64,000 nucleotides of DNA from Noviherbaspirillum humi (GCF_900188095.1 NZ_FZOT01000006.1:1-64000), one strand, 5' to 3'; counted from the stretch's first letter, positions 8,445-17,562 are shown. The notes: generated from the sequence alone by a model not told the origin. Numbers and translations: made by a program.

Positions 8445-8642
8445 GAGCGTGTTATGACCTCAAACAGGGGTTGCGTTCGAGCGCAAGCACGTTCAGCGCA
8501 AGGGCTAAGCAGGGATTTCGAGCGGCATGCCGCTCACCTGCGGAGCTGCACCGGCTTGCAAGCCGGTGTGCGCCCTGCAAGGGCGCGCCGCTCAGGGGCC
8601 ACGCATGCGTGGCGAAATCCCTGCTTGATGTCATCCACGCTC
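8445..8642. mobile_element. MITE-like element with imperfect terminal repeats and nested palindromes
   Basis: The ends are imperfect inverted repeats: GAGCGTGTTATGAC (8445-8458) and GTCATCCACGCTC (8630-8642). Inside is a perfect 14-bp stem (8507-8520 with 8613-8626) enclosing four palindromes: 8520-8535, 8549-8568 (20 bases, perfect), 8570-8586 and 8599-8612. It has no plausible coding capacity of its own. The terminal GAGCGTGTTATGA resembles ends of IS5-group insertion sequences, from memory. I see no clear target-site duplication and no second copy in the window. Confidence 0.55.
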
Positions 8643-8647
8643 TAGAG

Positions 8648-8673
8648 AAGCCTCCGCTCAGGGGGCTTTTTTT
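8648..8673 (+). terminator. Intrinsic terminator after the GH16 lipoprotein region
   Basis: The stem AGCCTCC (8649-8655)/GGGGGCT (8661-8667) has a 5-base loop and is followed by seven T residues. It points rightward and overlaps the last codons of the convergent WecG-type gene. Confidence 0.75.
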
Positions 8674-9428
8674 ATGGGCGCCTGCTGCATGGCAAGCTGG
8701 CGCAGGAAGCCGACGACGAAGAGGGTGTTGGTGACCAGGTAACGCTTGAACAGCCGGCGCGGTTCGGAGCCGAGGCGGTACAGCCATTCCAGTCCATTCC
8801 GTTGCCACCAGAGGGGAGCTCGCTTGAGAACGCCGGAATGGTAATCGAAGGCCGCGCCCACGCCGATCATCACCGCCTGTATCCGGCCGCGGTGGTCGGC
8901 CATCCATTTTTCCTGCTTCGGGCAGCCCAGCCCGACGAAGACCACGTTGGCGCCCGATTCGTTGATCATGCTGACGATGGCTTCGTCCTCTGCATGCGTG
9001 AGCGGGCGAAAGGGCGGCGAATACATGCCGGCGATCGCCAGCTTGGGGAAGCGTGACGACAGCGTGCCGCGCAGCTTCTCCAGCGTGCTGTCCACGCTGC
9101 CGTAAAAGAATGCCTTCTGCCCTACGCGCTCCGCCGCTTCCAGGTACTTCACCATCAGATCCGGTCCGTTGATGCGCTCCTGGGTGGGATAGCCCAGCCG
9201 GCGCATCGCCCACGCGATCGGCGCGCCGTCGGCGGTCGCCATGTCGGCATTGTTCACCGCCAGCTTGAATTCGATGTCCTGCGTGGTCGTGACCACCGAA
9301 TGCGCATTGCAGATGCAGACATATCGCGATTCGCGCGCCGCGCCCCAGCGCAGGATGGCTTGAATCGCATCATCCCAGCTCAATGCATCGATGAATGCGT
9401 CGAGAATGGTCTGTCCCTTACGCAGCAT
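8658..9428 (-). CDS. WecG/TagA/CpsF-family glycosyltransferase (GT26)
   Basis: A 256-residue protein with family landmarks: NAHSVVTTTQD near the N-terminus, DGAPIAWAMRRLGYPTQERINGPDLM, and FVGLGCPKQEKWM. These enzymes transfer N-acetylmannosamine, its uronic acid or a related sugar to an undecaprenyl-linked acceptor on the inner face of the membrane. I chose the ATG at 9428 because AAGGA lies 9 bases upstream and the length matches the family; an ATG at 9464 is possible. It is the last gene of the leftward operon and overlaps the preceding GT4 gene by 11 bases. Confidence 0.88.
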   Translation of the reverse strand: MLRKGQTILDAFIDALSWDDAIQAILRWGAARESRYVCICNAHSVVTTTQDIEFKLAVNNADMATADGAPIAWAMRRLGYPTQERINGPDLMVKYLEAAERVGQKAFFYGSVDSTLEKLRGTLSSRFPKLAIAGMYSPPFRPLTHAEDEAIVSMINESGANVVFVGLGCPKQEKWMADHRGRIQAVMIGVGAAFDYHSGVLKRAPLWWQRNGLEWLYRLGSEPRRLFKRYLVTNTLFVVGFLRQLAMQQAPIKKAP

Positions 9429-10587
9429 GTGGCTGATTCCTTGTACTCGAAATTGCGTCTTCATAGATTCCCAACAGCATGTCGTAGTTGCGATCCGGCG
9501 TGTACCGGGTTTCATATTCGGTTCGAGCGTTGCGTCCCATGCGCCGCATCTCGTCCGGATGCCGGGCTGCCCAGCGCATCTTCGCGGCCAGATCGTCCGG
9601 ACTGCCCGGATCGAACAGCAGGCCGGTAACGCCGTCGCGCACGATCTCGACCAGGGCCCCGAGGCGGCTGGCGATCACCGGCAGGCCGCTGGCGAAAGCC
9701 TCGACGATGGTGCGCGGCGAATTTTCATAGCAGATGCTCGGCAATACCATGAAGCTCGCACCCCGCATCCGCGCCATGATCTCGTCCAGGCTGCGATAGC
9801 CGAGATAGCCGTCGCCGAAGGCTGCCTTGGCGAGCGGTTCGAGCGGTCCGCCTCCGATCACCTCGATGCCCTCGAGCCTGGCGCCCTGAACGGCGGCGGC
9901 AAGCACGTCCAGGCCTTTTTCGCCGGACAATCGGCCGACATAGAGCCCGCCATGGCGTTCTCCTTCCTCCGGCGCGCCCGCGCTTGCCACGAAGTTGGGC
10001 TTGATGCGGATGCGATCCGCCGGCAAGCCGCCTTCCACGTATTTCGCCCGCGCGAATTCGTTCAGCGCGATGTAGCGGGTGATGCGCTGCTGATAGGTGC
10101 CGAGCGCGCGGTGAGTGGCCAGCATGCCGGTCACCACCGCCGACTGCACCGCCGACTCCCGATAGCATTTGCGCGTGACGGCGCGCCAGGGCAGCTTGCC
10201 GATACAGTCCTCGCAGATCTTTCCGTCGCGCAGAAAGATCGCCTGCGGACAGAGCAGGCGGAAGTTGTGCAGCGTCTGCACCAGCGGAATGCCCATCCTG
10301 TCCGCCGCCCAGTACAGCGACGGTGAAATCAGGGGAAAGGTATTGTGCACATGGATGATGTCGGGCCGGAATTCCCGGGCGATGGCAGCCGCATCGCGCT
10401 CGGTTTGCGTAGACCAGATGGCGCTCACCGCCGCAGCGGCCGGCGACATCTGCTTGATTGCATCGTTGTGCTGGCGGTACTCGCGCACCTCGTGGCCCCT
10501 GGAGCGCAGCAGAGCGATCTCCGCATCGACGACGGTGTCTTCGCCGCCGCGGTGCTGATAAGTGTTATGGGCAACCAGTATCTTCAC
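9418..10587 (-). CDS. Glycosyltransferase family 4
   Basis: A 389-residue GT-B enzyme. The N-terminus HNTYQHRGGEDTVVDAEIALL is typical of a GT4 subgroup, and the C-terminal half has VGRLSGEKGLDVL and a SICYENSPRTIVEAFASGLPVIAS donor-site segment. It contains a Cys-rich insertion (CPQAIFLRDGKICEDC) seen in some relatives and possibly structural. It probably adds one sugar to the lipid-linked repeat unit; the specific sugar is unknown. It follows the 10637 gene by 49 bases on the same strand. Confidence 0.88.
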   Translation of the reverse strand: MKILVAHNTYQHRGGEDTVVDAEIALLRSRGHEVREYRQHNDAIKQMSPAAAAVSAIWSTQTERDAAAIAREFRPDIIHVHNTFPLISPSLYWAADRMGIPLVQTLHNFRLLCPQAIFLRDGKICEDCIGKLPWRAVTRKCYRESAVQSAVVTGMLATHRALGTYQQRITRYIALNEFARAKYVEGGLPADRIRIKPNFVASAGAPEEGERHGGLYVGRLSGEKGLDVLAAAVQGARLEGIEVIGGGPLEPLAKAAFGDGYLGYRSLDEIMARMRGASFMVLPSICYENSPRTIVEAFASGLPVIASRLGALVEIVRDGVTGLLFDPGSPDDLAAKMRWAARHPDEMRRMGRNARTEYETRYTPDRNYDMLLGIYEDAISSTRNQPHAA

Positions 10588-10636
10588 GTAGCCATGCTCC
10601 AGGAACGGGCGTTGATCGACAGGGTCCTGACCGGCA

Positions 10637-11878
10637 TCAGCTCAGTCCCGCCTTGCTCGCCACGATGCGCGCGCGCGCCTTGCGCGGATGGCGGACCGCC
10701 TGGGTGGCCGCCGCTACCACGCCGGCCGCGGCATGGTCGAAACTGTAGCCGGATACGATCTCGCGGCTGCGTTCCGAGAACCCTTGCCACAGGTCGTCGT
10801 CGGTCAGCAGCTGCACCGCCCGCTCCGACCAGGCGCCGACATCGAGATCGCAGATGAAGCCGTTCTGCTGGTCCAGGATCAGCTCGCCAGCCGTGCCGGC
10901 ATGCGGAGATACGATGATGGGCAAGCCGGCGGCGCAGGCCTCGTTCGCGACCACGCCCCAGACGTCGGCCAGGGTCGGGAACAGGAAAACCTTCGCCGAG
11001 CGGTACAGCCCCGGCAATTCGTCCTGCGACGCGAAGCCATTGAAGTGCGCATCGACCAGGCCGGCATGCTGCTCCGCCGCGCGCCTGACCGCTTCTTCCT
11101 GGCTGCCGGATCCGACGAACAGGATGCTCACCCGGCGCTGCAGACGGCGCGCGGCTTCGGCGGCGACATCGAGCGCAAACAAGGGGTTCTTCCCGGGCAC
11201 GATGCGGCCGCAGAAGATGAAATCGAATGCGCGCGACTCGGGATCGGCTTCGAGGTAGCTCGTGTTGTCGATGCACAGGCAAGACTTGAAGCAGCGCTCC
11301 GCTTCGACGCCATAGCTTTGGTAGAGGCGCTCGCCGCCGGCGCTTGCGGCGATGAAGCTGCCGGAGCGCGAATAGATGAAGCGGCGCAGCGTCTTGTGCC
11401 AGCGGCTGAGGGCCTGTTCGGACACTTCCGTGCCGTCGGTCATCGGAATATGCTTTACGCCGCTGGCGAGGCAGTAGGCGAAGGCGTAGAGGAAGGTTGG
11501 ATTGAATCCGGTGGTAACGACCGCATCCGGGCCGAACTTGACCAGGGCGGGAAGCACGTCCGGATTGTTGTGGATGAAATTGTCGCCGCGGGTGACGAAC
11601 CGCTCCTTGAGAAACAGGTGATTGAAGGTGAGCGGCGGCACCTTCCATTGGCGGTTCGGCTCGCGGCGGCTGCAGAAGATCACCAGCAGCTCGATTCCGG
11701 GCGTGGCGGCGATGCGCTCGAAGACCGGGATGCGGAACGGCGGCGGATGGTTGGTGATGATCGCGAGCTTGAGCGCTTGCTTGTTGCCGGTGGCAGGAAG
11801 CGGCGGCCGCAGGTCTCTGGGGTCCAGTGACCGGACCTCGATGGCCGTCGCCTTGATTTTCTTTTGCAATAGCATCAT
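10637..11878 (-). CDS. Glycosyltransferase family 4, paralogue of the 5048 gene
   Basis: About 413 residues. The core (from ~residue 36, LKLAIITNHPPPFRIPVFE) aligns along its whole length with the plus-strand protein at 5048-6202, including SRREPNRQWKVP, IHNNPDVLPAL, TTGFNPTFLYAFAY and CFKSCLCIDN; about half the residues agree by eye. The C-terminal donor site is VWGVVANEACAAGLPII. An N-terminal extension of ~35 residues precedes the domain. The start at 11878 (tandem ATG ATG) is uncertain; a further upstream ATG at 11953 exists. It probably acts in the same pathway as its paralogue. Confidence 0.87.
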   Translation of the reverse strand: MMLLQKKIKATAIEVRSLDPRDLRPPLPATGNKQALKLAIITNHPPPFRIPVFERIAATPGIELLVIFCSRREPNRQWKVPPLTFNHLFLKERFVTRGDNFIHNNPDVLPALVKFGPDAVVTTGFNPTFLYAFAYCLASGVKHIPMTDGTEVSEQALSRWHKTLRRFIYSRSGSFIAASAGGERLYQSYGVEAERCFKSCLCIDNTSYLEADPESRAFDFIFCGRIVPGKNPLFALDVAAEAARRLQRRVSILFVGSGSQEEAVRRAAEQHAGLVDAHFNGFASQDELPGLYRSAKVFLFPTLADVWGVVANEACAAGLPIIVSPHAGTAGELILDQQNGFICDLDVGAWSERAVQLLTDDDLWQGFSERSREIVSGYSFDHAAAGVVAAATQAVRHPRKARARIVASKAGLS

Positions 11879-12081
11879 GGTTATACGCTTTGTTAGTCTT
11901 GCAGCATGGCGCTGCTTCTCCCTGAGCCCCGTTCGCTGCGCGGGGCGTGCCATCGATTACAAGATAGCTGCTGGCCGCCTGCATTCCCTGCGCAAGCTCA
12001 TGCTTCTCCCGGCGGAGCAGGGCGGCATATCAAGCTCACGCAAGTTTCGCCCGTGCCATGCGCCGGAGGGGCTTGCAGCCA
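11879..12081. other. Intergenic gap inside the glycosyltransferase operon
   Basis: About 200 bases separate the GT4 and GT2 genes, unlike the tight packing elsewhere in this operon. No gene or clear terminator is visible. An internal promoter or a lost gene is possible. Confidence 0.35.
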
Positions 12082-12939
12082 TCAGGTGCCGGTACGCCGC
12101 CAGCGCAGCATGCCGTCGATCCGCCCGAGCATCACCGCGCATCCGTGCGCCAAATCGGCGCCGAAGGCGCCCTTGAGCAGCGGCCTCAGGATGGGCGACA
12201 GCAAACCGCGCAGGATCACCCAGGCCGGCAGCTGATGCTTGACGTAGAGCGCGCCGGTTCCGCGCGCACGGTGGCGCACCGCCAGGCGCGCCTGCGGCGT
12301 CGGGTCGGGCTTTTCCGGATTCACGTGGTGGTGCACCTCGGCCAGGGGTTCATAGCAGAACGCGGCGCCGGAGCGCAGCGCGCGCAGCACGAAATCGGTT
12401 TCCTCGCCGGCGCCGAAGTACTGGCCCACGCCGAGCCGCGCATCGAAACCGCCTATCGTCTTGAACAGGGCGCGATGGCAGAACAGGGTGATGGAGCTCA
12501 CGGGCACGTCGCGGAATGCGCTGGCCCGCTTCCACGTCAATCGCGCCGCGGTCAGCGGCTGCTCGTTCTGCTCGACCCAGCGCACCACCACGCCTTCCGG
12601 CTGGTCGGCCTGCTCGAAGCGGGCGGCGACCTGTTCCAGCACTTTCGGGTCGTACCAGCAATCGTCATCCGGAAAGCCGATCCAGCGTCCGCGGGCGGCC
12701 TCGATCCCGGCATTGCGCGCCGCCGCCAGATTGGGCGGATCGTGCCGAATGTGCCGCACCGAGAGCCCGAGATAGCGGGCCCGTTCCAGGTGCGGCAGCA
12801 GCCGGTCGTCGCTGTTCTGGTCGACCACCACCACTTCGAAGTTGGCGAAGCTCTGGGCGGCGAAGGAATCGAACAGGCGGCCGAGTTCGCTGGTACGGCC
12901 CACGGTGGCCAGTACGAGGGTGATATCCGGGGTCCTCAT
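12082..12939 (-). CDS. Glycosyltransferase family 2 (GT-A)
   Basis: A 285-residue GT-A protein. The nucleotide-binding region starts at TLVLATVGRTSELGRLFDS, with VVDQNSDD, then a D-x-D type site in GFPDDDCWYDP and an acceptor/catalytic segment FGAGEETDFVLRAL (ED-like). The C-terminus has no membrane segments. It transfers a sugar from a nucleotide donor to the repeat unit on the cytoplasmic face. It overlaps the upstream gene by 4 bases (ATGA), so translation is probably coupled. Confidence 0.88.
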   Translation of the reverse strand: MRTPDITLVLATVGRTSELGRLFDSFAAQSFANFEVVVVDQNSDDRLLPHLERARYLGLSVRHIRHDPPNLAAARNAGIEAARGRWIGFPDDDCWYDPKVLEQVAARFEQADQPEGVVVRWVEQNEQPLTAARLTWKRASAFRDVPVSSITLFCHRALFKTIGGFDARLGVGQYFGAGEETDFVLRALRSGAAFCYEPLAEVHHHVNPEKPDPTPQARLAVRHRARGTGALYVKHQLPAWVILRGLLSPILRPLLKGAFGADLAHGCAVMLGRIDGMLRWRRTGT

Positions 12940-13745
12940 GCGGGAACTCCTTGCTGAAGTACGCGGTGGCGGCGTACCAGGTAGTAGGCGTAATGCTTGG
13001 CGCGGGCGATCGGGTTCACGCCGAGATGAGACTTGCGTACCCGGAAGTCTTCCTCGAAGGCGGGCAAGCGGTCACGGGTGGAGAGGCTGCCCTGGTGTTC
13101 CCGGAAGGCGGCAAGCGGCTCGTCGAGCTGAACCGGGTCGCCCATTTCCGCCAGCCTCAGCCAGAGGTCGTAGTCCATCGCATATTTGAGCGAGGTGCTG
13201 AATCCGCCGGCGCGGTTCATCCAGTCGCGCCGCACGAAGGTGGCAGGGTGGGGGATGAAGTTGGCATGCAGCAGCCGGCTATGGCTGTAGCGCGGCGAGA
13301 TGAAGTTTTCCTTTAGCAGGCTGCCGTCGACATCGCGCAGGATGCGGCCGAACAGCCATCCGCGCTCCTGCGTCTGCAAAGCGTCGGCGACCGTGGAGAG
13401 CACGCGCGGATGAATGTAGTAATCGTCCGAGTGGAGGTGGGCGATGACATCGCCGGTGGCGGCGCGTATGCCCTCGTTCATCGCGTTGCTGATGCCGCCG
13501 CGAACGTTTTCCAGCAGGCGGTATGGCCGTTCCAGGCGGCGTATGCGTTCCAGGGTGCCGTCGGTGGAGCCGCCGTCGACGAATATGTATTCGACATGCG
13601 GGTAATCCTGTTCAAGCACCGATTGAATGGACTGCGCCAGGTAGGGCTCGCTGTTCCAGGTGCAGGTGATGATGGAAAAGGTGAGGGCCTTTCCGGACTT
13701 GGCCTTGCCGCCCGGTGCGGGCCGCTGTTCGCGGTGTGTGCTCAT
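12936..13745 (-). CDS. Glycosyltransferase family 2 (GT-A)
   Basis: A 269-residue GT2 enzyme. After a ~22-residue polar N-terminus comes the classic FSIITCTWNSEPYLAQSIQSVLEQ motif, then FVDGGSTDGT and a D-x-D equivalent in HLHSDDYY, with WL/R-type features toward the C-terminus (YDLWLRLAEMGDP). It resembles WcaA/colanic-acid-type glycosyltransferases, though the substrate cannot be assigned. It lies between the wzy-like gene and the second GT2 gene of the leftward operon. Confidence 0.88.
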   Translation of the reverse strand: MSTHREQRPAPGGKAKSGKALTFSIITCTWNSEPYLAQSIQSVLEQDYPHVEYIFVDGGSTDGTLERIRRLERPYRLLENVRGGISNAMNEGIRAATGDVIAHLHSDDYYIHPRVLSTVADALQTQERGWLFGRILRDVDGSLLKENFISPRYSHSRLLHANFIPHPATFVRRDWMNRAGGFSTSLKYAMDYDLWLRLAEMGDPVQLDEPLAAFREHQGSLSTRDRLPAFEEDFRVRKSHLGVNPIARAKHYAYYLVRRHRVLQQGVPA

Positions 13746-13776
13746 GTGTTTCTTTGCTCCCTTGGCTTCGTTGTTG

Positions 13777-15219
13777 CTAGCGCAGCTGCATCTGCGGCAT
13801 TACGTACGGCTGCTGCGGCATGCGGGCCAGCAGCGGATTGCGGCCCTTGTTCACGATCAGGGTGAACAGGATCGTCTGCGTCACCATCTCGCCGCTGAAA
13901 ATGGTGCTGAGGTTGAAGGGGGCTTCGGTGAAGCAGCGCACGAACAGCAGCGCGAACATGGCCAGCGCCAGTCCGCCGGTGTGGCGGTTGGCGGCCAGGC
14001 AGTAGCGCAGCAGCATGGCGCCGTAGGCGAGCAGGCCGATGATGCCGAGCACGCCGGCCACCGATAGCGTCTGCATGAACTGGTTGTGGGCGTTGTAGGC
14101 GAAGTTCATGCCGATCATGCGGCGGAATTCTTCGTCCCACATCGTCGTGCCGTAGCCGAACAGCGGATTGCGCAGCCAGGTCTCGACCGCGACGTTCCAG
14201 ATGGCGGTGCGGCCAGAGAGCGAGGTGACCTGCTGCTGGTTGGCGACTGCCGCCAGTCGGTCAGCCTGCATGGTGTAGAACAGGGCGATCAGCACGGCGC
14301 CGATGCCGAGCGCCGCCAGCATCAGGGGAATGGCCAGCCGGCGCAGGGCGTAGGGCGAGCGTCCGCGGCCGCCGGCCTGAGGGGCATACATCATGCGGGC
14401 AATCAGCAGCATCGGTACGCAGATCATGGTCGCCGCCCACGCCGTCTTGGACTGGGACAGGAACAGCACGGCCAGGCCGAGCAGCAGGCTCAGATGCTGC
14501 AGCAGCCAGTTGCGGAACGGCTTGTGCAGCAGCAGCAGGATGAACACCAGCGCCATCGGGCCGATGCTGTTTGGGTTCGAGCCGAGTCCCCAGAAGCGGA
14601 TGTTGAATCCGGGTATCCAGCCGGCATAGTCGCGCTGCACCGCCAGCTGCGGCTTCACCACTGCCATCGCGCAGGATGCCAGGAAGAAAAGAAGCAGGCT
14701 GACCTTCATGGCATCGATGGCCACGCCGGCGTCCTTGTTGCGGCTGAAGTAGAGCGCGGTGAAGATGAACACCGGATAGATGGCGCGCTGGTCGAAGGTC
14801 GGCTTGGTGCCGAAGATGTTGTTGATGACGACGCTGGTGATGAAGAACGCCAGGAAGGCAAGGAACAGCGCGCGCCCCGTTTTCCCCCGCGGCGCATTGG
14901 ACTGCGACACCGAGACCATGCGCGCCAGGCAGATGCCGAGCACCAGCATCGTCACTACCCGCAGCATCCAGGTGGTGAGCCCGGTCTCGGTGCCGCCCAC
15001 GCTGCCGATCTCCAGGTCGGCGTTGGAGACGTTGCGGTTGTTGAGGATGGCCTGGATTCCCATCGGCAGGATGAGAAGCGGATAGATCATCGCCATGAGC
15101 CAGTTGCCCCCGCGCCGCTGGATGCCGATGAAGGCGCCGAATGCCACCAGCCCTGCGACGGCCGCCAGCGCTGTGCCGGCGATGGTGAGGGCGGCGGTGC
15201 CGATTTGAAGTTCATCCAT
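13777..15219 (-). CDS. O-antigen ligase/polymerase-like membrane protein (Wzy-type)
   Basis: A 480-residue, strongly hydrophobic protein with about ten or more membrane segments. It has the O-antigen ligase/Wzy_C family landmark NPLFGYGTTMWDEEF in a periplasmic loop, followed by AYNAHNQFMQTLSVAGVLG. Such proteins join lipid-linked repeat units in the periplasm. Beside a flippase gene and several glycosyltransferases, a polymerase role is more likely than lipid A ligation; that is inference. Its start is 1 base from the end of the flippase gene. Confidence 0.8.
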   Translation of the reverse strand: MDELQIGTAALTIAGTALAAVAGLVAFGAFIGIQRRGGNWLMAMIYPLLILPMGIQAILNNRNVSNADLEIGSVGGTETGLTTWMLRVVTMLVLGICLARMVSVSQSNAPRGKTGRALFLAFLAFFITSVVINNIFGTKPTFDQRAIYPVFIFTALYFSRNKDAGVAIDAMKVSLLLFFLASCAMAVVKPQLAVQRDYAGWIPGFNIRFWGLGSNPNSIGPMALVFILLLLHKPFRNWLLQHLSLLLGLAVLFLSQSKTAWAATMICVPMLLIARMMYAPQAGGRGRSPYALRRLAIPLMLAALGIGAVLIALFYTMQADRLAAVANQQQVTSLSGRTAIWNVAVETWLRNPLFGYGTTMWDEEFRRMIGMNFAYNAHNQFMQTLSVAGVLGIIGLLAYGAMLLRYCLAANRHTGGLALAMFALLFVRCFTEAPFNLSTIFSGEMVTQTILFTLIVNKGRNPLLARMPQQPYVMPQMQLR

Positions 15220-15220
15220 G

Positions 15221-16750
15221 TCAGACAGACCTTTTCAATTGACCGCGAAAGAGAAGACGCTGCACCCATTCCCCGGTCCGTGCCGGCAGGCGGGAAGCCA
15301 CCTTCCCGAACAGCTCGGCCACGTGGTCGTCGACCAGCCGCGGAAACAGGACCAGGGTGGACAGAAGGCCGATGCCGCCCGCCGCGACGTCGGCGATGAG
15401 CCAGGCGATCGGCGCGTCGCTCAGCTGCCGCGCCGCCAGGTCGGCGGCGATGATGGCGAGTGCCGTCGTGACCGTCGCCACCAGGCCGCCCGCCATGACG
15501 GAGAACAAGTCCTGCATGGTGATCTTCAGGGCGCGGCAGGTCGTGCCGACGATGATGGCGGCGCGAATGAAGTACATGGCGAAGACGGTCCACGCGACTG
15601 CTTCCAGCGAAATGGTCGCGGCAAGTGCAGCGGCGGCGACGAAGCCGATGGCCACCGGAATCTGGATCACGAATTCCTTGTGGGTGTGTCCCGACACCCA
15701 GAGCAGCGGGGTGGCCATGCCGAGCAGCAGGTAGAGCGGCATCGCCAGCGCGATCGGCCGCAGCAGTTCCGCCGCCGCCAGCCATTTTTCGCCATACAGG
15801 CCGTGCAGCACGCTGTCGGAGGCGGCGGCGATGCCGGCGAACACCGGGAACAGGAGCAGGGTGACGACGCCGATCATCGTCAGCAGGGCGCGGCGCAGGC
15901 GCGCATGGTCATCCTGGACCCGGGCGCTGGCGGAAAACAGCGCCGATTGGATCACGCCGATGATGGTGAGGGCCGGGCTGGAAACCAGGTTGTAAGACAG
16001 CGAGTAGAGGCCGACCTGTGCCGCCGGGAACATGCGGCCGATCAGCACCCGGTCGATATTGTTGATGATCCAGTTGATGATATTGGTGGCAAGGACCTTG
16101 AAGCCGTAGCTCAGCAGATCGCTCTTTTCCTTCGGCTTGAACAGGATGCCGATCGGGTGGCGCGAATGCCGGTACAGCAGGAAGAAATTCAGGGTTTCGG
16201 TGGTGATGAAGGCGCCAATGAGCGCCCACACCTGGTGGCCGGCCATGGCCATCGGAATGCCGACGAACACATAGCCGATCACATAGGCGCTGAGTTGCGA
16301 CGCCTGGATAGATTTGAAATCGAGGTCGCGCTTGAGCAAGTTGAGCGAAGGCGAGGAGATCGCGTTCAGCAGACAGATCACCGACGATACCTGGATCACA
16401 TCCACCAGCCGCTGCTCGTTGAAGAAGCCTGCGAGCGGGTGGGAGAGGAAGAAAACCACGGTGGCGACCACGAGGCCGATCACCACCTGCCAGGTGAAGA
16501 CGAAGCGTATGTCGTCGTCCGACACTTCCTTTTTCTGGATCAGGCCGTAGGAGATGCCGATATCGGAAAAGAACTTGCTGAAGGTGAGGATGACGGTGGC
16601 GATGGCGAAGATGCCGTACTCGACCGGGCCGAGCAGGCGTGCCAGCACCACCTGCGTGCCGATCTGCAGCAGCGTTCTGATGACGGAGCCGAAGCCGCCC
16701 CAGAAAACGGCAGAGATGCCCTTGCTAGACAGATTGGCTTTTTTATCCAT
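15221..16750 (-). CDS. Wzx/WzxC-type polysaccharide flippase (MOP superfamily)
   Basis: A 509-residue membrane protein with about 12-14 predicted transmembrane segments. It starts ISAVFWGGFGSVIRTLLQIGTQVVLARLLGPVEYGIFAIATV, the signature N-terminus of the polysaccharide exporter family. It moves undecaprenyl-linked repeat units across the inner membrane for polymerisation. It is the first gene of the leftward operon: flippase, polymerase, GT2, GT2, GT4, GT4, WecG-type. The ATG at 16750 has only a weak upstream Shine-Dalgarno. Confidence 0.88.
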   Translation of the reverse strand: MDKKANLSSKGISAVFWGGFGSVIRTLLQIGTQVVLARLLGPVEYGIFAIATVILTFSKFFSDIGISYGLIQKKEVSDDDIRFVFTWQVVIGLVVATVVFFLSHPLAGFFNEQRLVDVIQVSSVICLLNAISSPSLNLLKRDLDFKSIQASQLSAYVIGYVFVGIPMAMAGHQVWALIGAFITTETLNFFLLYRHSRHPIGILFKPKEKSDLLSYGFKVLATNIINWIINNIDRVLIGRMFPAAQVGLYSLSYNLVSSPALTIIGVIQSALFSASARVQDDHARLRRALLTMIGVVTLLLFPVFAGIAAASDSVLHGLYGEKWLAAAELLRPIALAMPLYLLLGMATPLLWVSGHTHKEFVIQIPVAIGFVAAAALAATISLEAVAWTVFAMYFIRAAIIVGTTCRALKITMQDLFSVMAGGLVATVTTALAIIAADLAARQLSDAPIAWLIADVAAGGIGLLSTLVLFPRLVDDHVAELFGKVASRLPARTGEWVQRLLFRGQLKRSV

Positions 16751-17562
16751 GAGCGTGTTTTTTCATTCGAATCTTTCTTCAGGCATGGCGAAGGCCGCCG
16801 TGCGTTGACGCTGCGAGGCCATGACCCTTGGCAGGTCCTCGCAGCGCTTGGCTCAGAAATTGTGACTTCCCGCCTTCTCCCAATATTGAGATGTGACAAC
16901 GACAGTGAGGTATCGGGATGACGAGCCGCTTGGTGCGGTTCGATTGTCGGAAGCGGGCTTGTTTTTTGTCAGCCGCCGAGGGGGTTTGCGTAGCGGATTG
17001 CGCGTAAGGCTTGCATCGTCAGGCGGCGATGCGAGCGTTCGTTCCCCAAGCGTGATCGCGAAGCGGAAGATGAAAGCCAGCGACGCGGCGCGATCGATGC
17101 GGCGTGCTGTGCCGCCGCGCAGCAGCAGCGCCGGCTGAAGACTTGACTGTGGAAGAGAGTAGCGAAGAGGGTGGGTGGATGACGCCGGCCCGATCGATGA
17201 ACCGCTGCTCTGCGGGCAGCAGGGCAAGTATTCCGATCATCAAGCCGCTGACGAGTAGCGCTGCGTCGAGGCATGCGCATGAGAGGAAATTGACGCCGCG
17301 GTCGTCGGCGGCGTGTCAGGGTCGATTTCTTCGCGGCTTTCCAGGAAAGCAGGCTCCCCTTCAAATAGCGGCAGCCCCCCATTCAAAAGGGAGGCTGGGA
17401 GGGGAATGGTCTCTTTCGTGCTCAGGAAATATGCTTCGCTTGCGCCAGAAACCGATCCCCACCCAAGTCCTCACTTTGAAGGGAGAGCGAACTGTCAGTC
17501 AGGCCTTGGGCCTCGCTCACGGCTGGGCCGGCGCGCACCCGGGATGCCCGCCGGAGGCATGG
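16751..17562. other. Long non-coding stretch between the flippase operon and galU
   Basis: About 810 bases with no gene I can support. A minus-strand frame around 17019-17243 contains a hydrophobic segment (MMIGILALLP) but becomes low-complexity and has no recognisable relatives. Near 17350-17410 there is a G/C-block pattern (runs such as CCCCCC, GGGAGG and GGGAGGGG) that resembles dispersed intergenic repeats seen in related genomes. The promoter of the leftward operon is presumably at the left edge. Confidence 0.4.

Noticed and set aside
8452-9213. Minus-strand frame running through the palindromic element into the WecG-type gene
   Set aside because: It is out of frame with the WecG-type protein and the part over the element is only palindrome translation.
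15218-16921. A long plus-strand frame opposite the flippase gene
   Set aside because: Polar, His/Asp/Gln-rich and without any domain, while the minus strand encodes a clear multi-membrane-segment flippase.
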